The position numbers were made by a program, and so were the translations under genes. 9,566 bases of DNA from Bacteroidaceae bacterium. GTDB taxonomy: Bacteria > Bacteroidota > Bacteroidia > Bacteroidales > Bacteroidaceae. This document shows, piece after piece, positions 7,103-9,566 of the stretch. Numbering within the stretch: the stretch's first letter is position 1; every line of letters starts with the position of its first letter. The stretch is from positions 1 to 9,566 of the forward strand of contig JAFYWE010000219.1 in assembly GCA_017558165.1 (NCBI GenBank), given 5' to 3'. The notes beneath the pieces are model-generated. The model saw nothing but the letters and a program-made list of their open reading frames with translations. It was not told where the DNA came from and made no database searches.

Positions 7103-8352
7103 TCAATTGATAAAACGGTTATTAGAACATTGTTTCCCTCGGTATTGTATTCTGTATCCACACCAACAGCGTAGAGAGCATCACACAGTCTGCTGCCAAA
7201 CTTCTCAGCATTCATCTTCTTGCCTTTCTCATCGGCCTTAGGGATAAGCACGTCATCAAAGACAGCCGACTCGTCAACAATTCCCTGGACATGGTACTCG
7301 CCATCGTGTGCATTGTCATCAAGCCACTCCTGAATGACATCGGACAGACGGCGGCCGTTACTGCAACGGTCACGCATGGACACCATTGAACCGTTCTTTA
7401 CCGAGAACTGTATCACGATACTTGATGGCTCGTTGTAGTTCTTCACGATCTGCTCAAGGAACGAAGGCAGATAGTCACGTACTGCGTATGAGCAGAGTGC
7501 AGTTATGTTGGTTGTGTTGAAACGGTTCGTCCAGCTGTTCTCGGTAGCCCAGATATTGTCCGTGGCAGTCTCATAGGCTGTAAGTATTACCGACACGCTT
7601 GAGCCACTGGAACTTATGTTCTTCTCAAGATCTACAACCACATATACATCGGCATCAGCAGAGAGTAGCAACTGCTTAAGGTTTGACGAGGCGGCATCAA
7701 CGCTCTCCTCATACTGCGCACGGCGGTTGTTGCTGTTGTGGCTTGAAAGAATGCTCTCGGTCTCGATATCAAGAGCCTCGAAACCTTTCTGCACCTCACT
7801 TACCGCAGCACGCAGGTCGCGGTCATTCTCAAGGATCGCCTTGTAGTCCTCTCCATCTTTCCTGAACGGAACAACCATTATCTTTGGCTTAGGGACAAGA
7901 CGCTTCGCCTCCTTTTCTGCCTTCTGCTCAGCCTCCTTACCGCCTGTATTCTTCTTCACGTCGTTAATGAGTTGCTTGAGCCTGATAGTCACGCGATATG
8001 TACCCTGATAGCGACCACCGACCTTCTTCGGCTTATCGACCTCCTTCGCCTCGACCACATAACCCACATAACGGGCTGCACTGTTAAAGAAAGAGTTCGT
8101 ATAAGACGGATTACTGTTGTATACAAGAGGCTTGTCATTGTTGACACCCTCAACACCGCTGAACATAAGTGTATAGAACAATGATTTTACAGCATCACTC
8201 TCCACGCCTTTCTTGTCATCTGCGGCACCGGCAGTAATAAACACGCCATTCACTCCACTCTCCGATTCAAATGTCACAATCTGAAGGTAGTCCTGCGCCT
8301 GGAGACCTCCCATACATAACAGCACTGCCAAAAGTGTAAAGATCCTTTTCAT
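7099..8352 (-). CDS. Exported protein of unknown function (possibly DUF6175-like)
   Basis: This 417-residue protein has a clear signal peptide (MKRIFTLLAVLLCMGGLQAQ, cut near residue 20), so it is exported and not lipidated. Residues 21-130 form a first domain of alternating strands (YVGYVVEAKEVDK, GTYRVTIRLKQLI). A Lys/Glu-rich linker (132-152) leads to a second domain starting KPKIMVVPFRKDGEDY (155-170). That start, with the later ADVYVVVDL and VSVILTAYETATDNIWA (about 234-270), recalls the strand-helix pattern of CsgG/TolB-N-like proteins. A C-terminal domain (310-417) ends in a helix and a strand. I think a Bacteroidetes DUF of this kind (perhaps DUF6175) is the likely family, but I cannot confirm it. 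It is second in the operon, 79 bp after the CsgG-like gene, and overlaps the next gene by 4 bases. No enzyme motif is visible. Confidence 0.7.
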   Translation of the reverse strand: MKRIFTLLAVLLCMGGLQAQDYLQIVTFESESGVNGVFITAGAADDKKGVESDAVKSLFYTLMFSGVEGVNNDKPLVYNSNPSYTNSFFNSAARYVGYVVEAKEVDKPKKVGGRYQGTYRVTIRLKQLINDVKKNTGGKEAEQKAEKEAKRLVPKPKIMVVPFRKDGEDYKAILENDRDLRAAVSEVQKGFEALDIETESILSSHNSNNRRAQYEESVDAASSNLKQLLLSADADVYVVVDLEKNISSSGSSVSVILTAYETATDNIWATENSWTNRFNTTNITALCSYAVRDYLPSFLEQIVKNYNEPSSIVIQFSVKNGSMVSMRDRCSNGRRLSDVIQEWLDDNAHDGEYHVQGIVDESAVFDDVLIPKADEKGKKMNAEKFGSRLCDALYAVGVDTEYNTEGNNVLITVLSIE

Positions 8353-8385
8353 AACCGTAATTGTATTTTATAATGGTTACCTTAT

Positions 8386-8409
8386 GGCCGCCCATTCATT
8401 TGGGCGGCC
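8386..8409 (-). promoter_or_regulatory. GC-rich intercistronic stem-loop between operon genes 1 and 2
   Basis: GGCCGCCCA (8386-8394) and TGGGCGGCC (8401-8409) form a perfect 9-bp stem with a 6-base loop, in the 79-bp gap between the CsgG-like gene and the next gene. No U-run follows on the minus strand, so full termination is doubtful. A role in partial termination or in protecting the first gene's mRNA end, to set unequal product amounts, is inferred. The rest of the gap is AT-rich leader. Confidence 0.5.
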
Positions 8410-8431
8410 TTCTTTCCATAGAAACTATATC

Positions 8432-9334
8432 TTAGAACGCGAATAAAGGCTCTGGAATAGACTTCACGCGGAGCAGCTTCACATTAGGATCACTATCGCA
8501 ATTGTCCAAGTATCTATCCATTGCATTCTTCACCTCCTTCTCACCCTTTGCAACCTTACAGTTTGCAATATCCTCGTCAACCTCAATTATCTTAAGACGA
8601 CCGATCTCTTTCTCGATAGTCTTGCCGACCTTTGTCTGCACCTCCAGGATTGCGAACCAGTCACCGACCTTGACACCGGCATTGCTACCCAAGTTTATAT
8701 AGCAATTTACAAGCTTGTCCTTCTTGATTACAAGATCCTCGGCATAGACCTCACCCTTCAATGGAAACTCCTCGATAAGGAAGTTTACGATATCACTCTT
8801 TATGCTGTTGATAGCACTTGTCTTCGCACCCTCTTCACTTGTAGACTCATCAAGGATCTTACCGAGTGTACCGCCAAGACCTGTAGGAGAATGGTCGAAC
8901 TTCTTTGTTGCCACAGTAGCATTGTTGGCAACATCCGTTACTGTGACAGAATAAGTGAGCACACAGGTAAAAGCAGTCTTGCCGTCCTTTGCATTGGATT
9001 TCACGGTACAAGCTGTAACGACACCATCAAGGATGTAGTTATTTGCTTTTGTCTGGACCATCTCGGTACGGGCTGTCTCATCATGGATGGCAGACTCGCT
9101 CTGACGACGGGCCTCCTCCTCGGCTATAGAACTAAGTGTTGTTGCATCGAGCAGTTCAAAACGCTGTGACTCGTTTAGTGCGCTAATTACAGCGGCACGT
9201 ACTTTCTGGAAATCATCATCGGACACACCCTCTACTTTTGTAAACTCCTTCACATACATTCTTGACTTCTGTGCACACAGATTTGCAGTCAATGCAAACA
9301 TCGCAATAGCGACAAATAATACTTTCTTCAACAT
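8432..9334 (-). CDS. CsgG-like exported protein with C-terminal FlgT-C-like domain
   Basis: This 300-residue protein has an N-terminal signal peptide likely cut by signal peptidase I after LCA (residues 19-21). C20 is not in a valid lipobox, unlike lipidated CsgG. Residues about 25-190 have a CsgG/LpoB-type pattern: a strand (RMYVKEF), a helix after SDDDFQKVRAAVISALNES, then RFELLDATTL, IAEEEARRQSESA, and strands YILDGVVT and FTCVLTYSVTVTD. The second domain (about 193-265) has the features GEVYAED, INLGSNAGVKVGDWFAI and EIGRLKIIEVDEDIANCKV. It resembles the C-terminal domain of Vibrio FlgT and similar secreted proteins. CsgG itself is an outer-membrane pore for curli; this protein need not form a pore. 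It is first in the operon and sits next to an inverted-repeat element that carries its promoter. The family calls rest on pattern reading. Confidence 0.75.
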   Translation of the reverse strand: MLKKVLFVAIAMFALTANLCAQKSRMYVKEFTKVEGVSDDDFQKVRAAVISALNESQRFELLDATTLSSIAEEEARRQSESAIHDETARTEMVQTKANNYILDGVVTACTVKSNAKDGKTAFTCVLTYSVTVTDVANNATVATKKFDHSPTGLGGTLGKILDESTSEEGAKTSAINSIKSDIVNFLIEEFPLKGEVYAEDLVIKKDKLVNCYINLGSNAGVKVGDWFAILEVQTKVGKTIEKEIGRLKIIEVDEDIANCKVAKGEKEVKNAMDRYLDNCDSDPNVKLLRVKSIPEPLFAF

Positions 9335-9374
9335 AGTTGATTATTTTTATGATTATTACTATTTCTATGATCTT

Positions 9375-9565
9375 AGAAGCTGTTTAAATTTCTTTCAAAA
9401 ATATTATTTACATTGTCCTCAAGAAATGCTTGTCTTTTTATGCCCTTTTTTGCCTGTTTTTCCCTTTTTCGCAGTTACATAGCCCGCTATGCGCCTTTGA
9501 AAAATAAAAAAACACTCTAAAAAAGTTCTATAAAAATTTCAAGGACATAAATTTAAACAACTTCT
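9375..9565. mobile_element. Small noncoding element with 17-bp terminal inverted repeats (MITE-like or IS remnant)
   Basis: AGAAGCTGTTTAAATTT (9375-9391) is matched in inverted form by AAATTTAAACAACTTCT (9549-9565), 16 of 17 bases. The 191-bp span is AT-rich, has no credible ORF, and contains T-rich repeated blocks (9431-9470) and a short palindrome, CATAGC-CC-GCTATG (9478-9491). This is the layout of a miniature inverted-repeat element or a deleted insertion sequence. Target duplications cannot be judged because the right end is at the window edge. The region 9335-9374 between element and gene is AT-rich leader without a gene. Confidence 0.6.
9396..9422 (-). promoter_or_regulatory. Putative promoter of the CsgG/LPP20 operon, inside the element
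   Basis: On the minus strand, TATTTTTG (9403 to 9396) fits the Bacteroidetes -7 consensus TAnnTTTG. A TTG (9422 to 9420), 16 bases further upstream, is a possible -33 element, slightly closer than usual. The start point would be near 9388, within the left terminal repeat, giving a leader of about 55 nt before the ATG at 9334. Confidence 0.45.
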
Positions 9566-9566
9566 T

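Noticed and set aside
8891..9169. Plus-strand open frame of 92 codons opposite the CsgG-like gene
   Set aside because: It has no signal, motif or promoter, and the opposite strand holds a coherent exported protein.
8432..9334. Curli secretion locus
   Set aside because: The CsgG-like protein lacks a proper lipobox, and no curlin repeats or csgE/csgF-like genes are present. Only the fold family is shared.
5163..9334. Flagellar T/H-ring genes (FlgO/FlgP/FlgT)
   Set aside because: The likeness is at domain level only. No flagellar structural or export gene is in the window, and Bacteroidales of this kind lack flagella.
9429..9470. CRISPR-like or tandem repeat in the T-rich blocks
   Set aside because: The T-runs are separated by short, unequal GC-containing pieces and have no fixed repeat length.

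Overview
The window looks like a chromosomal segment of a Bacteroidales bacterium (Prevotella/Bacteroides-like). The evidence is the Bacteroidetes-type -7 promoter boxes (TAnnTTTG), the 'xAQ' signal-peptide ends, the AT-rich leaders without clear Shine-Dalgarno sequences, and the protein families present. I cannot name the species.

Layout. (1) Positions 1-1311, plus strand: the 3' part of a large protein that enters from outside the window. It has a macroglobulin-like/receptor-like beta domain followed by Sel1 repeats. (2) A 19-bp perfect hairpin at 1421-1463 is a bidirectional terminator between this gene and the convergent minus-strand genes. (3) Positions 4269 to 1455, minus strand: a tight four-gene operon, transcribed as family 2 glycosyltransferase, radC, MIP18/DUF59 iron-sulfur factor, lpxH. 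The first two junctions are TAATG overlaps. (4) Positions 4983-4417, minus: efp, with its own promoter and a structured 3' region. (5) Positions 9334 to 5163, minus: a four-gene envelope operon, transcribed as a CsgG-like protein, an exported protein of unknown function, an LPP20-like exported protein and an LPP20-like lipoprotein. (6) Positions 9375-9565: a noncoding element bounded by 17-bp inverted repeats (MITE-like or an IS remnant). Its operon-side end carries a -7 promoter box that fires into the envelope operon.

How the genes may work together. The efp and lpxH regions are housekeeping: translation of polyproline stretches, lipid A synthesis, Fe-S assembly and sugar transfer. The CsgG-like/LPP20 operon is the least understood part. 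All four products carry export signals, two share an LPP20-type fold, and one joins a CsgG-like domain to a FlgT-C-like domain. I infer that they form an outer-membrane-associated complex. The combination resembles the families used in the Vibrio flagellar T/H-ring proteins (FlgO/FlgP/FlgT) and in curli secretion, but no flagellar or curli structural genes are visible here. No tRNA, rRNA or CRISPR array was seen, and no gap between genes exceeds 300 bases.
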